DNA of 64,000 bases from Pyrinomonadaceae bacterium (GCA_014380365.1 JACMJZ010000012.1:62001-126000), one strand, 5' to 3'. Positions 34,546 through 43,984 are shown, counted from the stretch's first letter. Numbers and translations are program-made. The notes: generated by a model not told the origin, from the sequence alone.

Positions 34546-34618
34546 CAGTAGGACAGGCATTCCTGCCTGTCCATGCAAGTTTTGCCGCCAACCCAGACAG
34601 GAATGTCTGTCTTACTGC
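34546..34618. repeat. Inverted repeat family C, copy 2 (between convergent genes)
   Basis: GCAGTAGGACAGGCATTCCT pairs with AGGAATGTCTGTCTTACTGC across a ~30-base loop. The right arm contains the stop codon of the minus-strand receiver-like gene; it could terminate both genes. Confidence 0.8.
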
Positions 34619-35004
34619 TTCTTATTCAGGCTCGTCCCCGCCAAAATGTTTGCCAGGTCACGAGCAAACAACGAACGCGGCAACACTTCATCATAGCCGG
34701 CGGCAAGAGCCTGGCGCTGCAAATCCACATTTACATGCGAAAAGAAACCTAGCAAGGGAACAGACTTCAAGGTTTCACTTGATTTGAGTTGCGTCGCCAG
34801 GTCGATCGGGTTGAGTCGGGCGTTGTGCAAATCGACAATAAACAAGTCAGGCAGCTCGTCGCCGGCCAAAGATATTAACGCCGCCAGGGTTCGAGGAAAG
34901 TTGACGACCATCCCCAGCGCCTTCGCCGTTGCTCGAATCTTCGAGGCAAAAAACATGTCGTCAACCGCAGCAATCACGGTACGAATCCCAGGTTCCTGGC
35001 TCAC
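34612..35004 (-). CDS. Receiver-like (REC fold) single-domain protein
   Basis: 130 residues with the pattern of a response-regulator receiver: hydrophobic beta strand with acidic pair (IRTVIAAVDDMFFASKI), a central DLFIVDLHNARLNPIDLATQ with Asp in the phospho-acceptor position, LLGFFSHVN and GYDEVLPRSLFARDLANIL ends. The usual Thr/Ser after beta4 is seen in FFSHV, and the conserved Lys is replaced by Pro-Arg (LPRS), so phosphorylation is uncertain. The GTG at 35004 has GGAGG 11 bases upstream and is preferred over a TTG at 35022. No output domain; probably a diguanylate-free adaptor or degenerate regulator. It is divergent from the nuclease/phosphatase gene. Confidence 0.65.
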   Translation of the reverse strand: MSQEPGIRTVIAAVDDMFFASKIRATAKALGMVVNFPRTLAALISLAGDELPDLFIVDLHNARLNPIDLATQLKSSETLKSVPLLGFFSHVNVDLQRQALAAGYDEVLPRSLFARDLANILAGTSLNKKQ

Positions 35005-35135
35005 AGCGTTCGCAGCCTCCAATCAACAATCAGCACGCGAGAGAAATTTTCAGACAGCTTACGGAAAAGTCCGTAAGTATGTCGGGGCAGGTAACGGTTT
35101 TGAAATCTACGCCGTTTCGCGTAAAGATAGCAACG

Positions 35136-36074
35136 ATGGCGACGGCGATTCCCCCTCTGAAAGAATCGGAACAAATCGAGTTTGGCGAAATCTTGCCTGT
35201 CGGGAGGTCGGATGAAACCGTCTCCAAAATCACCGTGGCATCATACAACATTCGCTACGCAGTGGGCCGGTTCCTGATCTCCGGTGGACTTCTGCGTAAG
35301 GCAGGCATTGTGTCGTCGAAGGGTCGCGCACGTCAGATTGCAGAGAACATCCGTGCTGCCGCCAACGCGTTTTCGAACAATAGACTCTTACCGCGCGTTG
35401 ATGTCCTGGCTTTGCAGGAAGCCGACAAGCGAACCGCACGCGCCGGCGGACATCATGTCGCACGCGAGCTGGCCGAGGCGCTCGGAACATCATGGGTACA
35501 TTTGCCGGCTGGGATACCAAGAGGACAAGAGCCGATGGCGAGGCAATGGTGGCTCGACTTTGAAGAACCCATCGGACTCTACGATGAGGGTGACACGGGG
35601 GTCGCCCTACTCAGTCGTTTGCCGATGAGCGAAGTGACGCGAATTGATTTGTCATGGAAGGAATGCCCGTGGCGACCACGTCTGGCGATGGGCGCTACGG
35701 TGTCTGTAGGTGATCGAAGTTTGCGAATCATCAACGCCCACGTCGATCCCCACGCGGCAGTCGGAGGCCAGCTCGAGCAGCTTGAGGTCCTCCTGGAGAA
35801 TGCAGAACGGTCAACTCTGCCAACGCTTATTCTGGGCGACTTCAATACTCTGTCAAAACGGAAAGCCATCGAGACGCGAAACTTCCTGGAATCTCAAGGC
35901 TACTCAACACCGTTCCCTACCGGCACTCCAACCTGGCGTGGCGCGGGGATTCGCCTGCATGCTGACTGGATATTCGGGCGAGGTGTCAACATAAGTAACT
36001 GGGGCGTCGCACGGCCACTTAACGTCTCCGACCATTGGCCCATCTGGGCTGAAATTGATGTTTCGAGTTCCTAG
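35136..36074 (+). CDS. Endonuclease/exonuclease/phosphatase (EEP) family protein
   Basis: About 312 residues (ATG 35136; ATG 35079 also possible, neither with a strong ribosome site). The EEP fold is shown by ITVASYNIRYAVG, VDVLALQEADKRTARAGG (catalytic Glu), the GDTGVALLSRLPM strand, IINAHVDPHAAVGG, LILGDFNTLSKR (Asp-Asn) and the terminal VSDHWPIWAEID (Asp-His). All catalytic residues needed for Mg-dependent phosphodiester or phosphomonoester cleavage are present. The family spans DNases, sphingomyelinases and inositol phosphatases; the exact substrate cannot be read here. No signal peptide with the chosen start. Confidence 0.85.
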   Translation: MATAIPPLKESEQIEFGEILPVGRSDETVSKITVASYNIRYAVGRFLISGGLLRKAGIVSSKGRARQIAENIRAAANAFSNNRLLPRVDVLALQEADKRTARAGGHHVARELAEALGTSWVHLPAGIPRGQEPMARQWWLDFEEPIGLYDEGDTGVALLSRLPMSEVTRIDLSWKECPWRPRLAMGATVSVGDRSLRIINAHVDPHAAVGGQLEQLEVLLENAERSTLPTLILGDFNTLSKRKAIETRNFLESQGYSTPFPTGTPTWRGAGIRLHADWIFGRGVNISNWGVARPLNVSDHWPIWAEIDVSSS

Positions 36075-36240
36075 TTTCGAGTTTCGAATTGTTTCGGCTA
36101 GTCTCAACAAGCAAGAGCGGATCTCGAAATCGACCTTGGGCTACGCCATCGAGGAACGGACCCTCGCGCTGCCCGACTGGAAATATGGAACTCAAAATCA
36201 CGTTTGACTTGGCCTAAACTTGAAACTTGAAACGCCAAAC

Positions 36241-37035
36241 TTGAAACCTATTCAAAGCCGCGACAATTCCCTGCTCCGCCATGCGCGCGCTGTGCGTGAC
36301 GGCAAAGTCGACGAGTCGATCTTTGTCGAGGGCCTGCGTCTCTGCGAGGAGGCCTACCGCTCGGGCCTCCGAATTGAGATGGTGATCTACTCCGACGAGA
36401 TTGCAGGTAAGGAACGGGCGGCAACCCTCCTAGCTAAACTGACGAAGGCGTGTGACCGTGTCGCAGTGGTGAGCGAAAGCCTGTTGAAGACCGTCTCTTC
36501 TACAAAGACTCCTCAAGGAATTATCGTCATTGCGAAGCGACCTGAATCCGGTAGCACTGTTCTTGAAACTAAAGGCGCAGGATCGCCTCTACTTATCGTC
36601 CTGCACGGGCTGAACAATCCGGTAAACGTAGGTGCTATCCTGCGAAGCGCCGAGGCAGCTGGCGCCTCCGGAGTGATTACCACGGTTAACACTGCAGATC
36701 CGTTTTCCCCGAAAGCTCTGCGCGGCGCCATGGGTTCAGCTTTCCGTTTGCCGATCTGGATTGGGCCAAGCTACACCGAGGCGACGGGCTGGTGCGCCGA
36801 GCATGAAATACAGACCGTGGGCGCCGATCTTAACGCGACAACGGCGTACACCGATCTCGACTGGACAGTACCAAGAGCTTTAATCGTTGGCGCTGAATCA
36901 ACAGGACTCAGCGCTGAGGAAGTTGGTAGGGCAAGGGACGCAATCAGAATTCCGATGCGCGGCGAGGTTGAGAGCCTTAATGTCGCTGCGGCTGCGACGA
37001 TTGTTCTTTACGAAGCTGCGAGGCAACGAGGCTAA
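36241..37035 (+). CDS. SpoU/TrmH family rRNA/tRNA 2'-O-methyltransferase
   Basis: About 264 residues. There is no ATG at the front: TTG codons at 36220 and 36241 are the only reasonable starts, in a repetitive ACTTGAAAC stretch. An N-terminal substrate-binding domain (SRDNSLLRHARAVRDGKVDE; FVEGLRLCEEAYRSG) is followed by the SPOUT methyltransferase knot with its three motifs: LIVLHGLNNPVNVGAILRSA, ALRGAMGSAFRLPIW and ALIVGAESTGLSAE...IPMRGEVESLNVAAA. It should use S-adenosylmethionine to methylate ribose in rRNA or tRNA. It is followed by a convergent small coiled-coil gene. Exact target nucleotide unknown. Confidence 0.9.
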   Translation: MKPIQSRDNSLLRHARAVRDGKVDESIFVEGLRLCEEAYRSGLRIEMVIYSDEIAGKERAATLLAKLTKACDRVAVVSESLLKTVSSTKTPQGIIVIAKRPESGSTVLETKGAGSPLLIVLHGLNNPVNVGAILRSAEAAGASGVITTVNTADPFSPKALRGAMGSAFRLPIWIGPSYTEATGWCAEHEIQTVGADLNATTAYTDLDWTVPRALIVGAESTGLSAEEVGRARDAIRIPMRGEVESLNVAAAATIVLYEAARQRG

Positions 37036-37041
37036 ACGCGC

Positions 37042-37269
37042 TCAGACGCCATTCAGCTTGCGTTCGACAGTATCAAGCTTCTGACTTACTGCTAGAATTT
37101 CAGCAAGCGCCCGCTCCCATATTGGTTTTGTGTCATAAGACTTAGCTTCCAATTTCTGCAGCCGAGCATCAAGACCTTTCAAGATAGAATCCAAAGCATC
37201 GAAGCGTGCAAAAACACGTTCCTCAAAAGAACGGCCACCATTTATATCTTGAGTCGGTTCTTCACTCAT
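37042..37269 (-). CDS. Small coiled-coil protein (75 aa)
   Basis: 75 residues from ATG 37269; no family recognised. The sequence is acidic at the front and then shows heptad-like leucines (FDALDSILKGLDARLQKLEA; ILAVSQKLDTVERKLNGV), i.e. two short coiled-coil segments separated by a Pro-Trp turn (TKPIWERAL). It converges with the SpoU methylase, whose stop is seven bases from its own. Such small coiled-coil proteins are common as oligomerising adaptors; nothing more can be said. Confidence 0.6.
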   Translation of the reverse strand: MSEEPTQDINGGRSFEERVFARFDALDSILKGLDARLQKLEAKSYDTKPIWERALAEILAVSQKLDTVERKLNGV

Positions 37270-37446
37270 GCGGGGAAATTATGAAGTCTATTGGTCTTTG
37301 GTTCAAGTGACCCCCGACTCGGGCTGTCTTCGCAATTGACTTCCGCCCTACTATCAAGAAACGCTTTCGGCTAGAATAGCGCCGCTCCAGGCATTTAACT
37401 TTGGTGTTCGCGCAGTCACGCAAGGACTGCGTTTTTTGCACCGGGG

Positions 37447-37518
37447 GCAGTAGCCCGACCGTAAGGGAGGGCGCTTGAGGGCCCTGGTCACATGCCCTCC
37501 CTTACGGTTGGCTACTGC
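37447..37518. repeat. Inverted repeat family B, copy 3
   Basis: GCAGTAGCCCGACCGTAAGG and its near-complement CCTCCCTTACGGTTGGCTAC make a long hairpin upstream of the DUF3662-FHA gene. The remaining 37270-37540 gap shows no gene. Confidence 0.8.
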
Positions 37519-37540
37519 CCAGCCATCTTGAGTTTAGATT

Positions 37541-38368
37541 ATGACTAACGAACAAAAACCACCCGGAAAAAAGAAGCGCGAAGAAGCGCTGCCCGAGCGT
37601 CTACTGCGGCGTGTGTTGGAGAGCATGGGCGACGTAGTGGATCGCAAGTTTGGCCGCACGGTTGAACCGCGAAGCGGGTTGACCACGTCACAACTCATCG
37701 ATCGCATGAAGAAGTTGATCGACGAACGGGTGCGAGATGAGGGCCGCAAGGGCCGCATCGCTCCGCATCACTTGAAGCTGAAGGTTGAATGGGGCACGCA
37801 CTCCGAGGCGCCGGAGCAAATCATAAAGGACCTGGAACACGAGATTCTGGCCGCGGCCATAGATCACATTAACGATCACCGCTATCGCACCCTCGCCCCC
37901 GCGAAAGTTGAAACTGAAGTTGATATTTTCACCACCGGGATTTCTGTCGATCCGACCTTCGGCGAATTTGAAGAGGAACTCAAGCAGGCGGACGAAGCGA
38001 AGCGGGAGAGAGAAGATCCGCACATTCCAAAGGGCGCGCCGCCAGTGTCTGACGTGCCGGTGATCGCCCGAATTACGCTGAACAGCGTTACCCGCGAACT
38101 CCCACTCGCCTTTAAGCCTGGAGGCCGCAGACTGAATGTGGGACGCGTTTCGGACAATGATATGGCTTTGAACGACGCGAGCGTCTCAAAGATCCACGCG
38201 ACCTTAATGATGAATTCGCAACGGACTATTCTGGTCGCCGACACGGGATCGACAAACGGCACTTATATAAACGGTCGACGTATTTCGTACGGCGAAGCGC
38301 GGCAAATCGAAGCCGGCGATGTGGTTGGCTTTGGAGATGTCGAAGTTCGTTTTCGGATGGACGAGTAA
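37541..38368 (+). CDS. DUF3662-FHA domain protein (FhaA-like)
   Basis: 275 residues. The N-terminal ~130 residues (LLRRVLESMGDVVDRKFGRT; LTTSQLIDRMKKLIDERVRD) match the DUF3662 domain seen in mycobacterial FhaA. After a charged linker comes a textbook FHA domain (about 185-270): LNVGRVSDNDMALNDASVSK, IHATL, and DTGSTNGTYINGRRIS with all phosphothreonine-contacting residues (Arg, Ser, Asn, Thr). It is the first gene of a six-gene cluster with PBP, SEDS, PP2C and Ser/Thr kinase genes. By analogy it should be a cytoplasmic reader of kinase-made phosphothreonines in the control of cell-wall synthesis. Confidence 0.88.
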   Translation: MTNEQKPPGKKKREEALPERLLRRVLESMGDVVDRKFGRTVEPRSGLTTSQLIDRMKKLIDERVRDEGRKGRIAPHHLKLKVEWGTHSEAPEQIIKDLEHEILAAAIDHINDHRYRTLAPAKVETEVDIFTTGISVDPTFGEFEEELKQADEAKREREDPHIPKGAPPVSDVPVIARITLNSVTRELPLAFKPGGRRLNVGRVSDNDMALNDASVSKIHATLMMNSQRTILVADTGSTNGTYINGRRISYGEARQIEAGDVVGFGDVEVRFRMDE

Positions 38369-38380
38369 GGGTCGAGCCCA

Positions 38381-38450
38381 GAGTCCAGAGTTCAAGCTTT
38401 AGCTTGCCGCGTTGCCAAAACGCAAACTAAAGTTTGAACTCTAAACTACT
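38381..38450. repeat. Inverted repeat family A, copy 2
   Basis: GAGTTCAAGCTTTAGCTTGC and CGCAAACTAAAGTTTGAACT are near-perfect reverse complements around a 16-base loop, just before the PBP gene start. Confidence 0.85.
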
Positions 38451-38464
38451 TGAATGAACGCCTA

Positions 38465-40375
38465 ATGACATTTTTTCTGTTGCTCCAATCTCCGACGCCC
38501 GCCGAAGTTGCCGCTAGTGTGCCGGAGAAGGTGCCTGCGATTCTCACGCTGATTTACCTTGGCGGTTTCCTGCTGATAGTTCTCGTTCTGCTAGTCTCGC
38601 TATTTCTAAATCGTCGAAAAAGCTCTACTCCGACGGGTGCCGTGCCTGCCGATCTTCCGAAAGAAGTGAGGCGCCGGCTCAGTTCAACCTCCACGAACCG
38701 CGGGCTGCGTGGTTTGCGTTGGCTGTTTGTCATGCTCGCCCTGGCCATTCTCGGCTTTCACTTCTATTGGACGCATTACGCTCCGGAGAGTAACGAAAAA
38801 TTTCAGGAGCTCAGCTACAAAGACCTTCGCAACCGACGCCTTTCGGAGTCTACTTTGCGCGGCTGGTTACTCGACCGCAGCGGCAAACTGGAGAACTCCC
38901 TCGCGCTATACCGCCGCGACTCGAGTGGCAACATCACGCGCGAATACCCAATGGATCAGGCGTTTGCGCACCTCTTTGGCTCCGACCGTGGCGATCCGGG
39001 CCTCGAGCGCGCGCTGTTCGGAATTCAAAGCGGTGCACTGCCGGAGGCCCTGGAAGTTGTTAACGGCAAGAGCGTCGAGTTTAAGGGAAACACGGATGTT
39101 CGGCTGACGATTGATCGCGACCTGCAGCAGGCTGCGGTCGAACAGTTGAAAGGCAAACACGGGGCGGTCGTTGTCTTGAATCCGCAGACAGGCGAAGTTC
39201 TGGCGCTTTACAGTGAACCGTCTTACAGCCTCAAAGAAGTGGAAGACGAAAGCACCTGGATCAGGCTCGAAGCCAACCAGCGCGATCGCCCTTTGGTGAG
39301 CCGGGCCACAGGGGCCTACTACATTCCGGGATCGACTTTCAAGACGGTGACGATGACCGCAGCCTTCATCGCCGGCTTCCAGGACACTGAGTTCACTTGC
39401 AGCGGCGGCGGATACTACGCTGCGCCGGGAGCAAACGTGATCTTCGACGATGGCGGCGCAGGCGAAGTGCACGGCAGGATTGGTATTCACACTGCCTATG
39501 AGGTTTCGTGCAATCAGTATTTCGCGCAGATGGGTGTGAAGCTCGGCGCTGAAAATCTAAAGCGTGCGGCGCAGTTGCTCGGCATCGGAGCTTACGACAC
39601 GCCCGCTGAAGCGCTGCGCGGCAAGAAACAACCGCAGATTTGGAATGCTTCAACCGATGCGGTCAAGCGTGCGCTCGCTCCCAGGGAGGCTACGATTGTC
39701 ACCGGCAAGCAAGTTTCGCGATACGACTTGGCTTTGATCGGTTATGGCCAGGGATACGCCGGGCAGATGACAACTTTGCAGATGGCTCTGGCCGCCGCGG
39801 CAATCGGCAATATGGAAGGCAAGCTGATGAAACCGCGGATTGAGTTTGACCGCGCGCCAGAAATGTTCAATCAGGTGATCACCCCACAAGCCGCTGCCAC
39901 GATGCGCGGCATTATGGGTCTGGTAACCGGTGGCGCGAGCGGTACGGCGCGCGGGGTTTTTGCGCCAGTCGCAGCCGCAGGAATCAGTACAGGGGGCAAG
40001 ACTGGCACTGCACAAAAGGTGGTTCCCGTTTACGACCCAAAAACGGGTGAACCGAAGACACGGCATCGAGTGGAAAAGGACAACCGGGGAAATATTATTC
40101 GTGAGTATGAAGAGACGATCATGGACGAGCAGAATCCTCGCATAGACGGGTGGTTTCTGTGCATTGCGCCGTTGGAGCGTCCGCAGCTCGCGATAGCTGT
40201 GATTGTGGAAGGCGGCGGCTACGGATCGAAGTCGGCGGCGCCGATTGCTGCGGCTCTGGTGCTGAAGGCGAAGGAATTGGGTTATTTCAAAGGCGCGGTC
40301 GGCCCGGTGAGCAATCAGCCCGGCCCAAGAGTAACTCCGCGCCAGCCGCGGCGGGCAGCTACGCCGCGCCAATGA
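38465..40375 (+). CDS. Penicillin-binding protein 2-type D,D-transpeptidase
   Basis: 636 residues from ATG 38465 (a TTG at 38450 lies in a repeat). Two membrane helices (ILTLIYLGGFLLIVLVLLVS; WLFVMLALAILGFHFYW) precede an extracytoplasmic part. The transpeptidase motifs are all present: STFK with Ser290, SCN at 348-350 and KTGT at 512-515. A SYKDLRNRRLSESTLRGWLL segment before them resembles the PBP dimerisation head of mycobacterial PbpA. It cross-links peptidoglycan stem peptides together with the SEDS polymerase encoded next. The two N-terminal helices are unusual; most class B PBPs have one. Confidence 0.92.
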   Translation: MTFFLLLQSPTPAEVAASVPEKVPAILTLIYLGGFLLIVLVLLVSLFLNRRKSSTPTGAVPADLPKEVRRRLSSTSTNRGLRGLRWLFVMLALAILGFHFYWTHYAPESNEKFQELSYKDLRNRRLSESTLRGWLLDRSGKLENSLALYRRDSSGNITREYPMDQAFAHLFGSDRGDPGLERALFGIQSGALPEALEVVNGKSVEFKGNTDVRLTIDRDLQQAAVEQLKGKHGAVVVLNPQTGEVLALYSEPSYSLKEVEDESTWIRLEANQRDRPLVSRATGAYYIPGSTFKTVTMTAAFIAGFQDTEFTCSGGGYYAAPGANVIFDDGGAGEVHGRIGIHTAYEVSCNQYFAQMGVKLGAENLKRAAQLLGIGAYDTPAEALRGKKQPQIWNASTDAVKRALAPREATIVTGKQVSRYDLALIGYGQGYAGQMTTLQMALAAAAIGNMEGKLMKPRIEFDRAPEMFNQVITPQAAATMRGIMGLVTGGASGTARGVFAPVAAAGISTGGKTGTAQKVVPVYDPKTGEPKTRHRVEKDNRGNIIREYEETIMDEQNPRIDGWFLCIAPLERPQLAIAVIVEGGGYGSKSAAPIAAALVLKAKELGYFKGAVGPVSNQPGPRVTPRQPRRAATPRQ

Positions 40376-40380
40376 CAGGC

Positions 40381-40446
40381 GTACAAAGTACAACCTTTAG
40401 GTTGCCGCCGCCCACACAGCAAACTAAAGCTTGTACTCTATACACC
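40381..40446. repeat. Inverted repeat family A, copy 3
   Basis: GTACAACCTTTAGGTTGCCG and GCAAACTAAAGCTTGTACTC flank a short loop between the transpeptidase and SEDS genes. Confidence 0.8.
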
Positions 40447-40543
40447 TGGAATGCCACGATCGTTTTTCGACAGACTCTGCGTGACTGTCAAAACGGACCC
40501 AGGTACTACTGACCACGGACTACTGAAAACTGACCAACGTGAA

Positions 40544-42235
40544 ATGAAAAATCGCGCGTCATCACATCTGCTAATTATCCTGTTGATACTCGGGCTGGAG
40601 ATTGCCGGCTACTGGGGCATACATCGCGCCGCGCTACTACGCGGCTACGAGACGTCCACCGTCGGCGCAGTACGCGATCTGTTCATGTTTGTTCCGCTAT
40701 TTATTCTCGTGATTTGGCTTTCGCGGGTGATGAAATATAGCGGCCAGTGGGTTCTATTCACCGCTGCCATCGTGCTCTTCTCCGTCGGCATGCTGATTCA
40801 GTACCGGCTCTACAGCGATCCCGAATACAACGCGCGCAACAAAGCCGCAGCCCGCCAGGAAAAAATGGCGGCCTTGCGCACACGCTACATCATTGAAAAC
40901 TACGACGCGCCAAAGAAGCAGATGATGGGTCTGCCGGCAACACCCGCGCAGGCGATCGACCTCGACCAGCTTCCTAAGCGTGAGTCAAACTACTCAATCG
41001 GCGATGCCCTGACCTCGAGCTACACGTGGATTCCAATTTTTTCTTTCATAGCGTTTGGCCTCGCATATTCTTTTTGCCTGCGTGATGGTTTTCTGCTTTG
41101 GATCCAGAGAAACAGTTTCATAATCGTGCTGCTTACCTTGGTTCCTCTGGCAGTAGCTGTCGTTACCTCCAGCGCCGGAAAAGCGCTAGGGAACATGACG
41201 CCGTGGGAGCCTTCGAAGATTCCTTTTCTGCTGGGCTTCGCCGGAATTTTGACTGCGCGTTACAAAGACCTGGCTGAAACTTACTGGGGTATTCCGCGCG
41301 CGCGCGACATTGTTCCACTTCTGGTAATGGGGATGTTGCCGTTTGTGCCGTTCTTTGCGCTGAAGGACTTCGGCCAGATGCTAATTTTCAGCGGCGCATA
41401 CACGACGCTGTATCTCGTCGCAGTCAGGCGTTGGCCACAACTCCTACTGTTTGTAGGTTCATTGATGCTGGTGATCGGCATCCTCGTCGTGGGTGCATTG
41501 CCGAGAAACGTCCAGGAGAAGGTGCCGCTGCTGCCGACTATCTCGCGACCGATCCAGGCGATGCTGCCGTCGCGCATTCAGCAACGGTTTCACTTGTGGC
41601 TCGACGGTTTCGACCCGCCATCGCCCGAAGTGGCCTGGTGGAAAAAAGACTACACCGACGCAATCGACAAAGATCCGAAGATGAAAGAGTTGGCCGAACA
41701 GAGCCCGGCGATGCAGAAGATAGTCAACGTCGACGTGTGGTTTGACAAGCTGGCGTTTCAACCGGCGCAGGCGATTTTCGGAATCGCTTCGGGGAAAAAC
41801 ACCGGCCGGGGCTTTGGGCTCGGTTATCCGGAAGTGATTCCGATTGCCGACTCTGATTACGTCTATGCCGCGTTGGCCGAGGAACTCGGGCTGACGGGAG
41901 GCGTGATTCTGATTCTGGCGGTCATCATTTTTGTAATTGCCGGTGTTCGTACTTCCCTCGATGCGCGTGATATGTTTACCAAGCTTTGCGCAGCCGGACT
42001 AACGGCCTTTGTCGGCTTCCAGGCACTCGTCAACATTGGCGGCATCCTGCGCGCATTGCCGATGACGGGAATCACTTTGCCATTCGTTAGTCATGGCGGC
42101 TTTAGTCTGATTACCAGCTTTGCCATGTTGGGAATGTTGATGGCTTTTTCCCACCGCAATTCGCGCGACTTTGTGATCGCGGAGAGAGTCACGCGAGAAC
42201 AACCCTCGTCACTGAACCTGGAGGCGGTCCAATGA
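40544..42235 (+). CDS. FtsW/RodA/SpoVE (SEDS) family peptidoglycan glycosyltransferase
   Basis: 563 residues from ATG 40544, longer than the usual ~400. About ten membrane helices are visible. The catalytic extracytoplasmic region is recognisable (FQPAQAIFGIASGKNTGRGF; DSDYVYAALAEELGLTGG), as is the late LPFVSHGGFSLITSFAMLGM motif. It should polymerise lipid II, paired with the adjacent transpeptidase. The extra length comes from a ~70-residue charged loop after the third helix (YRLYSDPEYNARNKAAARQE onward) and a ~50-residue addition before the catalytic motif. The stop overlaps the PP2C start by four bases, so wall synthesis and dephosphorylation are co-expressed. Confidence 0.93.
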   Translation: MKNRASSHLLIILLILGLEIAGYWGIHRAALLRGYETSTVGAVRDLFMFVPLFILVIWLSRVMKYSGQWVLFTAAIVLFSVGMLIQYRLYSDPEYNARNKAAARQEKMAALRTRYIIENYDAPKKQMMGLPATPAQAIDLDQLPKRESNYSIGDALTSSYTWIPIFSFIAFGLAYSFCLRDGFLLWIQRNSFIIVLLTLVPLAVAVVTSSAGKALGNMTPWEPSKIPFLLGFAGILTARYKDLAETYWGIPRARDIVPLLVMGMLPFVPFFALKDFGQMLIFSGAYTTLYLVAVRRWPQLLLFVGSLMLVIGILVVGALPRNVQEKVPLLPTISRPIQAMLPSRIQQRFHLWLDGFDPPSPEVAWWKKDYTDAIDKDPKMKELAEQSPAMQKIVNVDVWFDKLAFQPAQAIFGIASGKNTGRGFGLGYPEVIPIADSDYVYAALAEELGLTGGVILILAVIIFVIAGVRTSLDARDMFTKLCAAGLTAFVGFQALVNIGGILRALPMTGITLPFVSHGGFSLITSFAMLGMLMAFSHRNSRDFVIAERVTREQPSSLNLEAVQ

Positions 42236-43836
42236 ACCAGCCCGACAGCCATTCGAAGCTATCCATAAAATCTTCGGCCGTGACAGACCGTGGGCTGAAC
42301 AAGAAGCGGCCTCTGAACGAAGACTCGTTTCTCGCCGACAGCGAACGCGGAATCTTCGCCGTGGCTGACGGCGTCGGCGGCGCGGAAGCCGGCGAAGTGG
42401 CTTCGCAAACTGCGATCGAGGTGCTTGATGAAGCGTTTCGTCACCACCCGGACGGCGCGGACATCGAAGACTTGATGGAGCTCGCCATCCAGCGGGCCAA
42501 CGCTTCAATTCATCAGATGGCGCAAGACTCGGCGAAGTTTTCGATGATGGCGACCACGATTGTTGGTCTTCATATCGAGGGGAAAATCGCGACCATCGGA
42601 CATGTTGGCGATTCGCGCTTGTACCGCTTGACGCCCGACGGCCAGCTTGTGCGCGAGACTGAAGACCACTCGGTGGTTGAGGAAGAAGTGCGCGCCGGAC
42701 GAATGACCGCCGAGCAAGCCGCTAATCATCCCAGCAAGAATGTCATCAGTCGCGCCATCGGCGCTGAGACCGGCGTTGAAGTTGACATGAAGGTGATCGA
42801 GGTGGAGGACGGCACCGAGTTTCTGCTCTGCACCGACGGCATCACGCGCCACATCCCCGATCACGAGTTGCGGCAATTGATGCTGGTAAACGACGACTTG
42901 GCAACGTTGTGCGCACAGCTCAAGCAGCGATGTTTCGAGCGTGGCGCTGAAGACAACTTAACGGCGGTAGTCGTTCGCGTGGGCTCGCGGATTTCGACTG
43001 ATCAGCGCACAGAGGATTTGGAGAAGACTATTTCCCCGGAACTGACTTCCCATGTGGCTGATGCGACGATAGAGAGTCCTCAATCAGCCGTTGCCGCACC
43101 GCCACCCGAACACGTCAGCCCAACACTTCAGCCCGCATCGCGCACGGCGTTTCCATCGCTACCTCAACCGGCACGACATTCTGGCGAAGCGATAGCCGAG
43201 CGCCTGGAAGTCGCGCCCCCGGTTCGCACGAAAGGTGGGATTGAGCGCACCATGACGCGGTTCCTGCTCCTTGTGCTGGTGCTCGGTGCGCTGGCCGGTG
43301 CTTTTTATGGCGGCCGGAAATACAAGGGACCGGTTCCTTTTCTGGATCCTGGCGAGCCACTCGCGCAAGCTTCGCCGGCGCCCTCAGTGGCCCTGGGTCG
43401 AACGCCTGACGCAGCCGAAGAGTCGCTGCTGAAGTTTGAGCAAGCGAAGCAGGAAGTGGACAAAGAGCCGAACGCATGGCTGGCAAACCAGTTGAAGAGT
43501 GAACTGCTAAGACAGGGTTTACAGAATCCGCTCGAGTCGGCAGACCCGGCGTTCTTGTATCTATACGGCCGCGCTTCCCTGCTTGCCGGTAACGCCGAGG
43601 AAGCAGTTCGAGCCTTCGAGGCGGCGATAGCCAAACCCGATCTCAGTGCGTCCGCAGCAAGCTCCACGCTCAAGAACGAAGCTATTTTCGGACTGGCCGC
43701 AGCGGCACTGAAGTTGGAGACTGCCCGGCCGTCTGCTCAAACACGATTGGAGGAAGCGATACGTCGACCGTCCCCACCCTCCACGCTTGGGTCCCCGCCT
43801 GCTTCTCCCCCCGGTTCTCCACTTAGCTCCCCCTAA
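42232..43836 (+). CDS. PP2C-type Ser/Thr phosphatase with membrane anchor (PstP-like)
   Basis: 534 residues. The catalytic domain (about 12-250) has the PPM motifs: RPLNEDSFLADSERGIFAVA, ADGVGGAEAGEVAS, GHVGDSRLYRL, LLCTDGITRH and GAEDNLTAVVVR, with the metal-binding aspartates present. One transmembrane helix (~343-362, FLLLVLVLGALAGAFYGG) leads to an outside domain with TPR-like character and a Ser/Pro tail (PPSTLGSPPASPPGSPLSSP). Thus the phosphatase faces the cytoplasm. It should reverse phosphorylation made by the kinase gene that follows. Coupled to the SEDS gene by an ATGA overlap. Confidence 0.92.
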   Translation: MNQPDSHSKLSIKSSAVTDRGLNKKRPLNEDSFLADSERGIFAVADGVGGAEAGEVASQTAIEVLDEAFRHHPDGADIEDLMELAIQRANASIHQMAQDSAKFSMMATTIVGLHIEGKIATIGHVGDSRLYRLTPDGQLVRETEDHSVVEEEVRAGRMTAEQAANHPSKNVISRAIGAETGVEVDMKVIEVEDGTEFLLCTDGITRHIPDHELRQLMLVNDDLATLCAQLKQRCFERGAEDNLTAVVVRVGSRISTDQRTEDLEKTISPELTSHVADATIESPQSAVAAPPPEHVSPTLQPASRTAFPSLPQPARHSGEAIAERLEVAPPVRTKGGIERTMTRFLLLVLVLGALAGAFYGGRKYKGPVPFLDPGEPLAQASPAPSVALGRTPDAAEESLLKFEQAKQEVDKEPNAWLANQLKSELLRQGLQNPLESADPAFLYLYGRASLLAGNAEEAVRAFEAAIAKPDLSASAASSTLKNEAIFGLAAAALKLETARPSAQTRLEEAIRRPSPPSTLGSPPASPPGSPLSSP

Positions 43837-43984
43837 AGTTTCCCCACCAGGCTGCCTGAAAAGGAGTATCCCCATTCTTATGGACAATATGACGGTCCAC
43901 CCGACCACACGAAATGACGACAACTAGGAATTTCTTTTTCGTGCATCTTCGTGTGACTTGGTGGATCACTCTTAGCGCGAACTG

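Noticed and set aside
39650-40393. 247-codon frame opposite the transpeptidase gene
   Set aside because: Shadow of a well-conserved PBP; composition is Arg/His-rich as expected from antisense of GC-rich codons.
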